From the NCBI RefSeq assembly GCF_039862785.1, contig NZ_CP156795.1, forward strand, positions 2,914,001-2,978,000: 64,000 nucleotides of DNA, given 5' to 3'. Within the stretch, counting starts at the first letter, position 1; each line of letters begins with the position of its first letter. Origin of the DNA: Acinetobacter sp. ANC 7912 (lineage in GTDB: Bacteria > Pseudomonadota > Gammaproteobacteria > Pseudomonadales > Moraxellaceae). The translations under genes were made by a program, and so were the position numbers. The notes beneath the pieces were generated by a model. It ran no database searches. It was not told the origin of the DNA and saw only the letters and a program-made list of their open reading frames with translations. This document shows, piece by piece, positions 18,797 to 29,506 of this stretch.

Positions 18797-18976
18797 TTAT
18801 CGGTTCTGTTGGTCACGTTGAGAACTTTGCTGATTCTGATCCTGTTGTTGATTTGATTGACGTTGTTGGCCAGGTTGCTGCTGTTGCTGACCAGGTTGTT
18901 GTTTCTGTTGATCACGTTGTTGCTGTTGTTGATCACGTTGCTGTTGGTTCGGATTATTTTGCTGTTGATTAGCCAT
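18797..18976 (-). CDS. Small glutamine-rich protein
   Basis: 59 residues from the ATG at 18976, preceded by AGAGGAAA at good spacing. About half of the residues are Gln, arranged in loose repeats such as RDQQQQQ, RDQQKQQPGQQ and QQPGQQRQ, with few hydrophobic residues, so it should be disordered and cytoplasmic. Such very hydrophilic small proteins recall stress-induced KGG/Con-10-type proteins in size and composition, but no motif proves that. It is easily missed because of its length. The 300 bases upstream (18977-19277) are very AT-rich and hold no gene. Confidence 0.6.
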   Translation of the reverse strand: MANQQQNNPNQQQRDQQQQQRDQQKQQPGQQQQQPGQQRQSNQQQDQNQQSSQRDQQNR

Positions 18977-19277
18977 GACTATTTCCTCTTTTGATTATGA
19001 ACATCGCTTAATAACGACACTTATTAATTTACTCTTTATTTTTTATTTTTAAGATTTAAATCTGTGTCAATTCTATTCAATGTAATTTCAGAAAATTCAT
19101 ATTATCGATTTATAGGTTTCCTTTTTTTATTTTTTAACAAAAATTACTCAACACCTTTATATTTATTTTTTATTAAAAAATTATTATTAAAAATAATGGT
19201 CATATTTTTATCTTATATTTTTGTTTAATTAATCAATATTTCTATAATTAAAATATTAAATATATTATATAAATAAT

Positions 19278-20009
19278 GGCTCTAGACTAGCAGATTTACA
19301 CTTAATTTTACCTAATGAGGTTCCACAGCTCAGTTGCTAACTCATTAGGTTCCCTCATCCAACGCCATTCAGTTTCTTTAAGATGATAATCAAAGTACTC
19401 TTTTGATATGCCGTTAAACTTTGCTAGCCTTCTTTTACAAAAGCTCCAAAATGATTCTATTCCATTTATATGACATTCTCCTCTAGCAAACTCATTTGCT
19501 CCGTGATTTACCCTAAAATGCTTTGAATAACCCACATCAACAAGACCATTATAGCCACGCCATCCATCACTATAAATCACACTCTCAAGTGAAACTTTAC
19601 CAATGATAACCTCTTGTAAAGTCTTCATTTTACAGTCAGGTACGATTTCAGTATAGACGCGCCCATTACGTTCGAATATTCCAAATACTGGCTGTTTTAG
19701 AGTCCCACGACCACGCTTTAACTTTCCATGAAACCCACGTTGCCTTTTCGCTCCAAAATAGCTTTCATCTACTTCTATTGAACCAACAAACTTAGCTCTT
19801 AAATCTGTTTGATGATCATAGATAGTTTCTCTAAAAAGCATGTACCAATAGTTAATCGTATTACGATTTAAATTGAGTAATAAGGCTGTTTTGGAAGCAG
19901 GAATATCAACACAAAAGCATTGAATAATTTTTTTAATCTTGTAGTGACTTAATTTACTGTTTTCTATCATGATTCTAGACTAATATAATCATTTTGCTAG
20001 TCTAGAGCC
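19278..20009 (-). mobile_element. IS1595-family insertion sequence (732 bp) with 8-bp target duplication
   Basis: Inverted repeats GGCTCTAGACTAGCA at both ends and direct repeats TAAATAAT at 19270-19277 and 20010-20017, the 8-bp duplication usual for the family. The intact ends, duplication and ORF suggest a recent insertion into AT-rich spacer near ssb. Confidence 0.92.
19308..19970 (-). CDS. IS1595-family transposase (ISXO2-like DDE domain)
   Basis: 220 residues. The ISXO2-like domain is clear: GSIEVDESYFGAKRQRGFHGKLKRGRG (first Asp/Glu, about residues 64-90), VIYSDGWRGYNGL (second Asp, about 133) and HINGIESFWSFCKRRLAKFNGI (family Asn/Glu, about 170). A short helix-turn-helix-like N-terminus precedes it. 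Complete frame inside intact ends, so probably functional. Confidence 0.92.
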   Translation of the reverse strand: MIENSKLSHYKIKKIIQCFCVDIPASKTALLLNLNRNTINYWYMLFRETIYDHQTDLRAKFVGSIEVDESYFGAKRQRGFHGKLKRGRGTLKQPVFGIFERNGRVYTEIVPDCKMKTLQEVIIGKVSLESVIYSDGWRGYNGLVDVGYSKHFRVNHGANEFARGECHINGIESFWSFCKRRLAKFNGISKEYFDYHLKETEWRWMREPNELATELWNLIR

Positions 20010-20163
20010 TAAATAATATACGCACTTCTAATTTAATTTTTATAAAAAAATAGCCTCTCTTATTTTAAAAAAATAAAAGAAGCTATATTTTTAGATAAAT
20101 ATTTGAATCAAAATAGATTCAAATCAATTTTATCTTAAATACAACAATCAATTATTGTACAAG

Positions 20164-20739
20164 TTAGAACGGTAAATCGTCATCTAAGTCTGCTGCTGGT
20201 GCTGCAACTGCTGCTGGCGCTGCTTTTGGTGCAAAACCGCCCGGGTTGTTGCCATAGCCATTGCCTGCAGGTGCATTATTGTTAAAGCCACCTTGTTGTG
20301 GTGCGCCATAACCGCCTTGATTCGCATAACCACCTTGCTGGTTATTGTTGTTAAAGCGCGGTTGCGCAAAGCCACCGTTGTCAGACTGTTCACCACCTTG
20401 GGCACGGCCTGAATCCAGCATTTGCATCTGCTCACCACGAATTTCGGTGGTGTAACGTTCCTGACCATTTTGGTCTGTCCATTGACGGGTACGCAATGAA
20501 CCTTCGATATAAACTTTAGAACCTTTACGCAGGTACTGCTGTGCGATTTCGCCTAGACGGTTGTGCAATACAATACGGTGCCATTCAGTTTGTTCTTTAC
20601 GCTCGCCAGTATTCTTGTCCGTCCAAGATTCGCTGGTTGCGATAGAGAATTGAGTGAGAGAACCCCCATTGGGGAAAGTTTTTGTTTCTGGATCTCGACC
20701 TAAAGTACCTACCAAAATAACCTTATTTACACCACGCAT
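20164..20739 (-). CDS. ssb: Single-stranded DNA-binding protein
   Basis: 191 residues. The OB fold fills about residues 1-110 (start [20 protein letters not shown], then [14 protein letters not shown] and [12 protein letters not shown]). A flexible Gly/Asn/Gln-rich linker with [16 protein letters not shown]-like repeats follows, and the acidic tip DLDDDLPF that recruits repair and replication proteins is intact. Essential for replication, recombination and repair. It lies next to yajR-like and uvrA genes, a common order in this genus. Confidence 0.97.
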   Translation of the reverse strand: MRGVNKVILVGTLGRDPETKTFPNGGSLTQFSIATSESWTDKNTGERKEQTEWHRIVLHNRLGEIAQQYLRKGSKVYIEGSLRTRQWTDQNGQERYTTEIRGEQMQMLDSGRAQGGEQSDNGGFAQPRFNNNNQQGGYANQGGYGAPQQGGFNNNAPAGNGYGNNPGGFAPKAAPAAVAAPAADLDDDLPF

Positions 20740-20790
20740 GAGATCTTTACTTCCTATTTGTTTCTGTATTTTACTTTATAAGAGTTATGC

Positions 20791-22155
20791 TTAAATGGCT
20801 ACCTCTTTACCTAACAAGTGCGTTAATTGTTGTCGCGCAGAATCATCGATCTGCTGTTTATCAACCTTGACATAGGCCACTTGCTGTTCAGACATCACCA
20901 CAACTTCTTCAATACCATGAATAGATAAAAGCTGGGAAGTCCATTCATCTGTTTGTCGGTTTTCAGGCAGACGGAGTACCAGAGAGGACAGGTAACGCGG
21001 CTGAGCCAGCCCGAAACTGATGACCAGCCAAATTATAGCAATCGCAGTCAGGATACTCCAACCCATCGCGGTATCATTCAGCAACAAAAGTTGTCCGCCT
21101 ACGGTACCGCCAAAGAACGCGCCCAGGAACTGGCTGCTGGCATTCACACCCATGGCTGTGGCTTTGGACTGAATTGGCGCTGCTTTCGACAGCCAGGATG
21201 GCAATAACGCTTCCATTACGTTAAAGGCAATAAAGAACAGCCCCAGACCAGTTAGTAGAATATATTTAGATTCAAAGCCAAAAATCAGCACCAATAATCC
21301 TAAGATAATCCCCGCAATTGCGGTAAGGAAAATGCTACGCATTTTGCGGTATTTTTCCGCCAGAATAATGCTCGGGAAAGCAAAGAATAGGCTTACCACC
21401 AGCAATGGCAGATATACCCAGCCATGGCTGGCCAATGGAATATCTGCAAACTCAATCAGCTGCGATGGCACATAGATAAACATCGCAGTGAGAAGAAGAT
21501 GAAGGCTGAATACCGAGACATGCAGGCGGTTCAGGTCACCCATTTTCAGCACCTGTTTTAGCTGGGTCAGATAACCCTGCTGGAAGTTACGATGATGACG
21601 GGTCACTTTCGGGACCATCAGTAACATCACAATTGCTGCCAGACCCATAATGGTGGTCACCCAGAACAGGCCAGAAATGCCGACCAGACCCGTTAGCCAA
21701 GGGCCCAAAGTGAAAGCAACCACAAAGGACAGGCCGATACTCATGCCCATGGTTGCCATGGCTTTCATGCGATTTTCTTCACGGGTGACATCTGCCAGCA
21801 GGGCCATCACTACCGCTGATACTGCCCCACCACCTGCAATAGCACGACCAATGATCACGCCATAAATAGTATCCGACATTGCCGCAATTGCTCCACCAAT
21901 CGCAAACAGCAGCAGACCTAAAACCACCAGTGGCTTTCGGCTATAACGGTCCGCAATCAGACTAAATGGAATCTGTAAAATCGCCTGGGTCAGGCCATAG
22001 ATTCCCACAGCCAGACCAATCAATGCCGGTGTCGCATATTGATATGACTGCCCTGCAACCGAGAATACAGGGATAATCATAAACAACCCAAGCATGCGCA
22101 GCGCAAAAATACTACTCAGTGCAAAGGTTGAGCGACGTTCTATGGCATTCATCAT
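20791..22155 (-). CDS. MFS transporter, YajR-like with C-terminal YAM domain
   Basis: 454 residues with twelve predicted membrane segments. Motif A, IADRYSRKPLVVLGL, sits between helices 2 and 3, as in drug/proton antiporters. After helix 12 a short soluble domain (about residues 390-454, SIHGIEEVVVMSEQQVAYVKVDKQQID) matches the ferredoxin-like YAM domain of E. coli YajR. Substrate unknown; likely proton-coupled export. Two adjacent ATGs allow a start one codon later. Confidence 0.85.
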   Translation of the reverse strand: MMNAIERRSTFALSSIFALRMLGLFMIIPVFSVAGQSYQYATPALIGLAVGIYGLTQAILQIPFSLIADRYSRKPLVVLGLLLFAIGGAIAAMSDTIYGVIIGRAIAGGGAVSAVVMALLADVTREENRMKAMATMGMSIGLSFVVAFTLGPWLTGLVGISGLFWVTTIMGLAAIVMLLMVPKVTRHHRNFQQGYLTQLKQVLKMGDLNRLHVSVFSLHLLLTAMFIYVPSQLIEFADIPLASHGWVYLPLLVVSLFFAFPSIILAEKYRKMRSIFLTAIAGIILGLLVLIFGFESKYILLTGLGLFFIAFNVMEALLPSWLSKAAPIQSKATAMGVNASSQFLGAFFGGTVGGQLLLLNDTAMGWSILTAIAIIWLVISFGLAQPRYLSSLVLRLPENRQTDEWTSQLLSIHGIEEVVVMSEQQVAYVKVDKQQIDDSARQQLTHLLGKEVAI

Positions 22156-22263
22156 AAATTTTGACAGTTCAATTGGTGGATCTTCAGGCGAAGATTATAG
22201 GACATTCAGCCGGAATGGATGCAGGAATTTTATTTGAAATTAAAACTGATAAGGAGCTGAAAA

Positions 22264-22293
22264 AGAAAAAGCGCGGCCGGAGCCACGCTTTGA
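22264..22293 (-). terminator. Rho-independent terminator of the DUF475 gene
   Basis: On the minus strand AAAGCGTGGC pairs with GCCGCGCTTT around TCCG, followed by TTCTTTTT. Confidence 0.7.
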
Positions 22294-22307
22294 TGAGGAA
22301 GAGAAAA

Positions 22308-23399
22308 TTATTTTTTGATTTTTCTCTGCTCATGCTTGGTGTACTGGATTGATGCAATCACCGCCCAGATAATAAATGCCACACCGATCAGGCCAGTCAC
22401 CACTTCCGGAATATGTACACCGGTGCTGCTTGCCAGCATGATGAATGCCAAAGCACCAATCGCGTAGTGTGCCCCGTGTTCCAGATAGATATAAGAATCT
22501 AGCGTGCCTCTATCGACCAGATAAATAGTCATCGAACGTACAAACATCGCACCGATCGCCAAACCCAACATGATGATCACCACATCGGAAGTAATCGCGA
22601 AAGCACCGATCACACCATCAAAACTGAAAGAGGCATCCAGTACTTCTAAGTACAAGAAACCACCAAAACCGGCTTTCACTACACCCGTTGGTACACCTTC
22701 AGCATCGTGGCGAATGGCATTGCCTTCTTCGTCCACTTCCGGTTCACCACCAAGCATATGACTCAGCACCTGCACCCCGATATAGACCACAATGCCCCAG
22801 ATCCCCGCCAGCATCACATCTAGACGCTTCTCTTCTACGATCTGCGCATCCATGACCAGCAAGGCAATTAGGGTAATAAAAACTGACATCGCTGGAACAT
22901 TGGCTAGATGCGCCAGACGGCGTTCCAGCATGCGGAACCAGTGCGTATCTTTTTCTTCATCCAGGAAGAAGTTCAGGAACACCAGCATCAGGAAGGCACC
23001 ACCAAAGGCAGAAATCTCCGCATGATGCGCCATCAGTTTGGCTGAATATTCCTTCGGTGCATTTAACGCGAGCTGCACCACCTCCATAAAACCCATGTTG
23101 GCAGTGACAGCTACAATCACCACCGGGAAAATCAGACGCATCCCGAACACGGCGACCAGGATCCCGACGGTCAGGAAGACCATTTTCCAGAAGTGATCCC
23201 AGCCACGCAGGACTGAGGCATTGACAACCGCGTTATCAAACGACAACGACACTTCCATGATTGCAAGAATTGCAGTGATGGTCAGTGCTGTGAACATGGT
23301 TTGCAGACCGGCTTCAGGGCCGTGGGTAAAGCCCCAGTATGCTGCTAAACTAAGACACACAATCGAAAATGCAAATGAGAAACCAAAATGTTTCAACAT
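22308..23399 (-). CDS. DUF475 integral membrane protein (TerC-like superfamily)
   Basis: 363 residues with about nine membrane segments. Two conserved acidic repeats, MEVSLSFDNAVVNA (about residue 48) and LEVLDASFSFDGVIGAF (about residue 245), are typical of TerC/DUF475 membrane proteins and may bind metal ions. A charged cytoplasmic loop, GEPEVDEEGNAIRHDAEGV, separates the halves. TerC relatives export manganese or support tellurite resistance; the function of DUF475 proteins is less clear. Its promoter region is shared with divergent uvrA. Confidence 0.8.
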   Translation of the reverse strand: MLKHFGFSFAFSIVCLSLAAYWGFTHGPEAGLQTMFTALTITAILAIMEVSLSFDNAVVNASVLRGWDHFWKMVFLTVGILVAVFGMRLIFPVVIVAVTANMGFMEVVQLALNAPKEYSAKLMAHHAEISAFGGAFLMLVFLNFFLDEEKDTHWFRMLERRLAHLANVPAMSVFITLIALLVMDAQIVEEKRLDVMLAGIWGIVVYIGVQVLSHMLGGEPEVDEEGNAIRHDAEGVPTGVVKAGFGGFLYLEVLDASFSFDGVIGAFAITSDVVIIMLGLAIGAMFVRSMTIYLVDRGTLDSYIYLEHGAHYAIGALAFIMLASSTGVHIPEVVTGLIGVAFIIWAVIASIQYTKHEQRKIKK

Positions 23400-23733
23400 A
23401 CAAATCGACCTTGTATTAAGTAGAATTCAAAAATCATTTCGCAGTACAAAAAATGAATTGCTGTGAAAATTTGCCGCCATTATGAAACTTTTATGGATGA
23501 AACCAAAGCAATTCCCTGTCTGTTTTTGATTATTTTTCGATTTTGCAATTGGTTAATCTTTAGACTTGCCTAGCTACTTCAACATGGGCATGCTGATACG
23601 GTCTTATTTCTGATCTAAAAAATTTTATAAAAACTTCATTTAACTGTTCAGATATTTACTTTTGTTTGTAAATTGAGACAGATGGCTGAACTCAACCGTC
23701 ATAACTTGACGTTAAATGTACTAATCTTTGCAC

Positions 23734-23763
23734 TTGAACATTTTTCATGCGCTATCATATATA
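23734..23763 (+). promoter_or_regulatory. Candidate uvrA promoter
   Basis: TTGAAC (23734-23739) and TATATA (23758-23763) with an 18-base gap, 31 bases before the uvrA start. The rest of the 23400-23794 spacer is AT-rich; I see no SOS-type palindrome, as expected for a genus without a classical LexA. Confidence 0.4.
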
Positions 23764-23794
23764 GGTTTTTAAAAGAATCATCCAGGATTATTGC

Positions 23795-26626
23795 ATGAGC
23801 CAAAGTCATATCCGTATTCGAGGTGCACGTACGCATAACCTTAAGAATGTGAACCTTGATATTCCACGCGACAAGTTTGTGGTGATTACGGGACTCTCCG
23901 GTTCAGGTAAATCCTCACTGGCATTTGATACCCTCTATGCCGAAGGCCAGCGTCGCTATGTCGAATCACTGTCTGCCTATGCGCGCCAGTTCCTGTCCCA
24001 GATGGAAAAACCAGAAGTCGATTCAATTGAAGGGCTAAGCCCGGCGATTGCCATCGAGCAGAAATCCACCAGCCATAACCCGCGTTCTACTGTGGGAACC
24101 ATCACGGAAATTTACGACTATTTACGTCTGCTGTATGCCCGTGTCGGTACCCCATATTGCCCTGAGCATGACCTGCCAATGGTCGCGCAAACCGTGACAG
24201 AAATGGTCGATGCCGTGAAAGCCCTGGAAGAAGGCACAGCGCTGATGCTGCTGGCGCCTGTAGTACGTGAGCGTAAGGGTGAATACTCGGCACTGTTCGA
24301 ACAGTTACAAAGCCAGGGCTTCGTGCGTGCCCGCGTGGATGGTGAGATAGTAGAAATCGATCCGCCACCAGAACTGGATAAAAAGAAAAAACACACCATT
24401 GAAGTGGTGGTCGACCGTTTTAAAGTGCGTGATGACCTTGGCAACCGGATTGCGGAAAGTTTTGAAACTGCCCTGCGTCTGGGTGGGGATATTGCCATCC
24501 TGTCCTGGATGAAAGGCGAGCAGCCGGACCGTGTTTTCTCAGCCAAGCACTCCTGCCCGGAATGTGACCGTGCCGTGGCGGAGCTGGAACCACGCTTATT
24601 CTCGTTCAACAACCCGTTCGGCGCATGCCCGGTCTGTGATGGCCTAGGTACCCGCAGCCATTTCAGTGCCGAAAAACTGATTCCGAATCCTGAACTCAGC
24701 CTGAGCCAAGGCGCGATTCGCGGCTGGGACCGTCAGCGTCCATATTATTACAGTATGATTGAGAAAGTAGCGAATCACTTTGGCTATTCGCTGGACACGC
24801 CTTGGAATCAACTGGAAGCTGATGTTAAAAAGAAACTTCTGTATGGTACCGGGCGGGAAAAAATCGACCTCAGCTATATCGATGAACGTGGCCGTCGTCA
24901 TAACCGCGTGATTCCATTTGAAGGTGTATTGCCACATTTAGAACGCCGCTACCGTGAAACCGAAAGCAATTATGTGCGTGATGACCTGGCCCAGTATCTG
25001 TCTAATGCGGCTTGTGATGCCTGCGGGGGTTCACGTCTGAATGAAATTTCCCGTCATGTCCGGGTGAAAGACAAGACCATCGCTGAAATCACCAAAATGT
25101 CGATTGGTGATGCTGAAAGCTATTATCAGGGTCTCAACCTTGAAGGAGCCAAAGGTGAAATTGCCGACAAGATTTTCAAGGAAATCCGTGAACGTCTGCA
25201 CTTCCTAGTATCTGTTGGCCTGAACTATCTCAGCCTGTCACGTTCTGCGGAAACCCTGTCTGGTGGTGAAGCACAACGTATCCGTCTGGCTTCGCAGATT
25301 GGTGCCGGCCTGATGGGCGTGATGTATGTCCTGGATGAACCATCGATTGGTCTGCACCAGCGCGACAATGACCGCCTGCTCGAAACTTTGGTGCGTCTGC
25401 GTGATCTGGGTAATACCGTATTAGTCGTAGAACATGATGAAGATGCCATTCGTGCTGCCGACCATATTATTGATATCGGTCCGGGTGCCGGTGTGCATGG
25501 CGGTCATGTGATCGCCGAAGGTAACTATAAAGAACTGGCAGCCAATAAAAACTCACTCACCGGTAAATACCTGTCAGGTGAGCTGAAAATTGAAGTGCCA
25601 AAACAGCGCACCAAACCGCCAAAACCGGAAGAACAGATTAAGTTGATGGGAGCTGCCGGGCACAACCTGAAAAATGTCGACTTAACTATTCCGTTAGGTG
25701 TGATGACCTGTATCACCGGGGTGTCTGGTTCTGGTAAATCGACATTGATTAACCGTACCCTGTTGCCACTGGCAGCAACCCAGTTAAATGGCGCGACCAC
25801 GCTGACCGCCGAAAAATTTGATTCCATCGATGGTCTGCAGTACCTGGATAAAGTGGTGGATATTGACCAAAGCCCGATTGGACGTACCCCACGTTCGAAT
25901 CCGGCAACCTATACTGGTCTATTTACCCCAATTCGTGAACTGTTTTCGCAGACTCAGGAAGCCAAAGCCCGTGGTTATACCGCTGGCCGTTTCTCCTTTA
26001 ACGTGAAAGGCGGTCGCTGTGAAGCCTGTGAAGGTGACGGCATGATTAAGGTGGCAATGCACTTCCTGCCCGACATGTATGTGCCTTGTGATGCTTGTCA
26101 TGGCAAGCGTTATAACCGTGAAACGCTGGAAGTGAATTACAAGGGCAAAAATATTTCTGACGTCCTGGAAATGACCGTTGAAGATGCGATGCATTTCTTT
26201 GATGCGATTCCAGTGATTCACCGCCGTCTAGAAACTCTACATCAGGTGGGTCTGGGTTATATCCGTCTGGGACAATCTGCGACTACCCTTTCTGGTGGTG
26301 AAGCCCAACGTGTGAAACTGGCCCGTGAACTGGCAAAACGCGATACCGGCAAAACCTTATATGTGCTGGATGAACCAACAACTGGTCTGCATTTCCATGA
26401 CATTGCCAAATTATTAGACATCCTGCATGAGCTACGCAACAAGGGAAATACCATTGTGGTGATTGAACATAATCTGGATGTAATTAAAACCGCAGACTGG
26501 ATTGTGGATCTCGGTCCTGAAGGTGGTGCTGGTGGCGGTATGATTATTGCTGAAGGTACGCCTGAAGAAGTGGCGAAGAATAAGGTTTCACATACTGCGA
26601 AGTTCTTAAAGCCGTTGTTAAAATAA
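23795..26626 (+). CDS. uvrA: Excinuclease ABC subunit A
   Basis: 943 residues, the normal UvrA length. Two ABC modules: Walker [16 protein letters not shown] (about residue 31) and [15 protein letters not shown] (about 642), two signature [10 protein letters not shown] segments (about 490 and 830) and Walker [11 protein letters not shown] and [11 protein letters not shown]. Zinc modules include CPECDRAV...CPVCDGLG (about 250) and CEACEGDG...[10 protein letters not shown] (about 745). UvrA finds bulky DNA lesions and loads UvrB in nucleotide excision repair. Divergent from the DUF475 gene. Confidence 0.98.
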   Translation: MSQSHIRIRGARTHNLKNVNLDIPRDKFVVITGLSGSGKSSLAFDTLYAEGQRRYVESLSAYARQFLSQMEKPEVDSIEGLSPAIAIEQKSTSHNPRSTVGTITEIYDYLRLLYARVGTPYCPEHDLPMVAQTVTEMVDAVKALEEGTALMLLAPVVRERKGEYSALFEQLQSQGFVRARVDGEIVEIDPPPELDKKKKHTIEVVVDRFKVRDDLGNRIAESFETALRLGGDIAILSWMKGEQPDRVFSAKHSCPECDRAVAELEPRLFSFNNPFGACPVCDGLGTRSHFSAEKLIPNPELSLSQGAIRGWDRQRPYYYSMIEKVANHFGYSLDTPWNQLEADVKKKLLYGTGREKIDLSYIDERGRRHNRVIPFEGVLPHLERRYRETESNYVRDDLAQYLSNAACDACGGSRLNEISRHVRVKDKTIAEITKMSIGDAESYYQGLNLEGAKGEIADKIFKEIRERLHFLVSVGLNYLSLSRSAETLSGGEAQRIRLASQIGAGLMGVMYVLDEPSIGLHQRDNDRLLETLVRLRDLGNTVLVVEHDEDAIRAADHIIDIGPGAGVHGGHVIAEGNYKELAANKNSLTGKYLSGELKIEVPKQRTKPPKPEEQIKLMGAAGHNLKNVDLTIPLGVMTCITGVSGSGKSTLINRTLLPLAATQLNGATTLTAEKFDSIDGLQYLDKVVDIDQSPIGRTPRSNPATYTGLFTPIRELFSQTQEAKARGYTAGRFSFNVKGGRCEACEGDGMIKVAMHFLPDMYVPCDACHGKRYNRETLEVNYKGKNISDVLEMTVEDAMHFFDAIPVIHRRLETLHQVGLGYIRLGQSATTLSGGEAQRVKLARELAKRDTGKTLYVLDEPTTGLHFHDIAKLLDILHELRNKGNTIVVIEHNLDVIKTADWIVDLGPEGGAGGGMIIAEGTPEEVAKNKVSHTAKFLKPLLK

Positions 26627-26796
26627 TAACAAATCACTTCCCTAGTCTTTCTTATTTAAGAAAGAAATTCCCTCCTTTTATAAAGGAGGGCGAGGGAAGA
26701 TTTTAAATATGATAAGACTCTATCTTTTCTTTTACGTATCCAGTAGAAGAAGCTTCTTTTCCTAAAGGATAAATAAAGTAGGTAGCTTAAAAAAAT

Positions 26797-28506
26797 CTAA
26801 GCCTCCGCCACTGCATTTCGCCCTTTCGCTTTTGCCCCAAACAATGCCTTATCCGCTTGAGTAAATAGATTGACCCAAGATGATGCCCCCACTGCTACAC
26901 CAATACTGACTGAAACTTGAATCCGCTCGCCTGCTTTATTCTGGATGCTGGCAGCCTCAATCTCACGACAAATTTTTTCAGCAATTTGCAAAGCATTTTC
27001 CAGTTCAATATTTTCAATCAGAACCAGAAACTCATCTCCACCATAACGCACCAACAAATCCGAAGTCCGGACATTCGATTTTAAACACTGTGCAACTAGC
27101 TGAATAATCTCATCCCCAACAATATGTCCATACTGATCATTTACCTGCTTAAAGTGGTCAATATCAATAATCATCAAACAAGTCTGGCTAAACTGAGATG
27201 GGCTTTGTTCTAGAAAACGAATGTATTCATCCAGTGCAAAACGGTTAGATAAGCCTGTTAAAGGATCTGAATGAGCAATATTTTTTAATCTAAACTCCAG
27301 TGCATCACGTTGTTGCAACATCTGCTGCAGCTTTTTAATTCCGGCAAATAAACTGTCCGAATTATCTTTAGAAAGAGACTGAAGTGCAGAACTATCTGTT
27401 TTCGCTGAACTAGACAAATCAAACAAAATTTTACGTGCATGAATTAATGGCAAAAAGATATGTCGGCGTGCAAACACCATACTGGAAATAGCAGTCATTA
27501 AAGAAATCAGTGAAATTACGATGGTTCCAATCAAATATTTTAAATTCGACCGCATTTCTTTTTGCGCGACATCATGGCTATATTGCAACAGATAGCTTTG
27601 CATATCTACGACTTTGGCAAAATGATCCCCTATCATTTCACTAATTTGCATCGCCGTTAAATGATAAGGACGATGCTGCAAACTATCCTCAATCAGACTT
27701 GCTGCTAAAGGAATCCCCTGATCAATAAAATATTTTTTAATATCCTGATGCAACTTGATAAATTCTGGGGTTTTGTCTTCTTTGGGTTGTACCGTGTCAA
27801 TTAAATCCCACAAGTAACGTACCCGATATTGGGTTTGCAGACTACGATTGCGGTTTTGTTCTGGAATCGTCTCTCCAAAGGTAACAGGGGCTGTAATATT
27901 GGAAACCACCCGTCCGGCCTGATCGCGCAGATCCGCTAACAATAAAATCTGGGAAACAAAATGGGCAATTTTACTCGAAGAAACATCCGACTCGATCACC
28001 AAACTTTTAAGCAACCGGCGACTATTATCCCAGACCTGAAACATTGCCAGAATACTGGTATCCAGCTGGGCTGCATTGCGCTCATCATAAGGTAGCGCGA
28101 CATAGGCATCGACTTGCTGACGACCATATTCAAGACTGGGCTTTAATACCGTATAGATCTGTTGACTCAGCTCATTAAAACCACTCTCTTTTAATTGTTG
28201 CGCGGTATGTTCCAATTGATCATCTACTTTAGCGCGATATTCCAGCAGCATTTCTTGTTTTTGTTTAAATTCATCAGCCGAACTGATCATCAGCATATTA
28301 GCTGGACCACGTTCTCTGGAAATTTTATTGGCGAGGTCTGCCAGATCACGTAAGGCTTCAAGTTGATAATATGTACGATAGGACTGGGTAAATTTTTGGC
28401 TACTGTTAACAATGAGCGGAATACAAATCAGGAGTAAACAGAAAATAACGATAGACATCGCCCAATACAGGCGTTTACTGAGTTGCTCAGAGCGCAGGGT
28501 ATTCAT
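26797..28506 (-). CDS. Membrane-bound diguanylate cyclase (GGDEF)
   Basis: 569 residues. A membrane helix at about 13-33, a long periplasmic helical region (about 35-325, with LANKISRERGPANMLMI, similar to nitrate-sensor-type or four-helix input domains), a second membrane helix (about 327-348), a short coiled region and a C-terminal GGDEF domain (about 405-565). The catalytic motif GGDEF is intact in LVRYGGDEFLVLIE, and RTSD five residues before it is an inhibitory I-site. No EAL domain. It should make cyclic di-GMP in response to a periplasmic signal. Single gene, convergent with uvrA. Confidence 0.92.
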   Translation of the reverse strand: MNTLRSEQLSKRLYWAMSIVIFCLLLICIPLIVNSSQKFTQSYRTYYQLEALRDLADLANKISRERGPANMLMISSADEFKQKQEMLLEYRAKVDDQLEHTAQQLKESGFNELSQQIYTVLKPSLEYGRQQVDAYVALPYDERNAAQLDTSILAMFQVWDNSRRLLKSLVIESDVSSSKIAHFVSQILLLADLRDQAGRVVSNITAPVTFGETIPEQNRNRSLQTQYRVRYLWDLIDTVQPKEDKTPEFIKLHQDIKKYFIDQGIPLAASLIEDSLQHRPYHLTAMQISEMIGDHFAKVVDMQSYLLQYSHDVAQKEMRSNLKYLIGTIVISLISLMTAISSMVFARRHIFLPLIHARKILFDLSSSAKTDSSALQSLSKDNSDSLFAGIKKLQQMLQQRDALEFRLKNIAHSDPLTGLSNRFALDEYIRFLEQSPSQFSQTCLMIIDIDHFKQVNDQYGHIVGDEIIQLVAQCLKSNVRTSDLLVRYGGDEFLVLIENIELENALQIAEKICREIEAASIQNKAGERIQVSVSIGVAVGASSWVNLFTQADKALFGAKAKGRNAVAEA

Positions 28507-28753
28507 GGCTTTAAGTTACGCCCCTCAGCTCGATAAATAATAGAAAGAGGTATTTGCTTTAGTTGAAATATTATATAAATAAAATACTTAAGTCTAAAAG
28601 ATTAAACCTTATACATTTCATATTTTTATTGATCTCCTAGGTCATTCTTACAATTATCTTTCTTTATTCATTTATAAATATCTTTTATTTCATAAACCTC
28701 AATTTAATTTTCCAAATAGTTCTAAAAAATTTGTAAATCCACGTTGTTTACTG

Positions 28754-28888
28754 TTTACACATGCAACAAATAAGTGCATAATGCACCGCATTAGGGCGAA
28801 TTAAATTATTCCTCAGCAGATATTTTAATAAACCCGCAAATTTTGGCTAAAAAATCCCAGTTTTCCATGAAAATTGGGATTTTTTTTG
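28754..28888 (+). ncRNA. Candidate sRNA (plus strand) with promoter and terminator
   Basis: TTTACA (28754-28759), 17 bases, CATAAT (28777-28782); start near 28789. About 100 bases later a strong terminator forms: AAATCCCA and TTGGGATTT pair (28852-28881) and eight T follow. No ORF inside. It converges on a second candidate on the other strand whose promoter has the same hexamers and spacing. Confidence 0.55.
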
Positions 28889-28993
28889 TCTTTAGGATTA
28901 TTAGCTCATATTTAAATATTAAAATTAAGCATCATTTTGGTGCATATATTTTTAATATTCATCGCTTCATAAAGCCTTCACCCCAATTTTAGA

Positions 28994-29117
28994 CAAAAAA
29001 AAGCCCAACCTTGGGGAAAGCTGGGCCGATAAAACAAAAACTTGTGGAGAATCAGGTCAAATAAATACATTTCTGACTCGATAAGCTAATTATGTTAACT
29101 TTCATTTAAAATGTAAA
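28994..29117 (-). ncRNA. Candidate sRNA (minus strand) with promoter and terminator
   Basis: On the minus strand TTTACA (29117-29112), 17 bases, CATAAT (29094-29089); start near 29082. It ends in a GCCCA/TGGGC hairpin with a run of nine U (29027-28994). About 90 bases long, no ORF, converging with the candidate at 28754-28888. The 29118-29439 spacer beyond it is AT-rich with nothing else seen. Confidence 0.5.
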
Positions 29118-29439
29118 GCTGATTATTTCAGTTGGATTTAATATTTGAGTGTTTTTTAATCTTTATGCGTTTAATCTTACATAATTTAAGCAGCAGTAAA
29201 TTTAATGCATATCGCTTAAAATTGATTTTTTCTATTTCACAAAATATATCAATTAGATTAAACCATAACCAAAATTATAAAAAATTTACTTTTTAGATCC
29301 TCTAACCTTCTTATCTGTATCCTTAGTTTATTGTTCTTTCAGTAGTTTTTATAGTTGACATAGCTGATGCCTGATTGTTTGATTTTTAATCAAATTAATA
29401 ACTTATAATTCTGTCTTCCAATAATTACCTTAGAGTTCA

Positions 29440-29467
29440 TTGACTTAATAAATTGTTACAATACAAT
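29440..29467 (+). promoter_or_regulatory. Promoter of the Omp33-36 porin gene
   Basis: TTGACT (29440-29445), 16 bases, TACAAT (29462-29467), giving a 5' leader of about 32 bases before the ATG at 29507. Confidence 0.55.
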
Positions 29468-29506
29468 TACCAATTGTTTTACTCCCTTTTAAAAATGGTA
29501 AATATC

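Noticed and set aside
18733-18972. 79-residue Val/Asp-rich plus-strand frame
   Set aside because: It is the antisense of the Gln-rich gene, which has the better start and ribosome site.
23400-23794. SOS box upstream of uvrA
   Set aside because: No CTGT-N8-ACAG palindrome is visible, and this genus lacks a classical LexA.
24102-24612. Long antisense frames within uvrA and other large genes
   Set aside because: They are shadows of strongly coding sequence on the other strand, without starts or family motifs.
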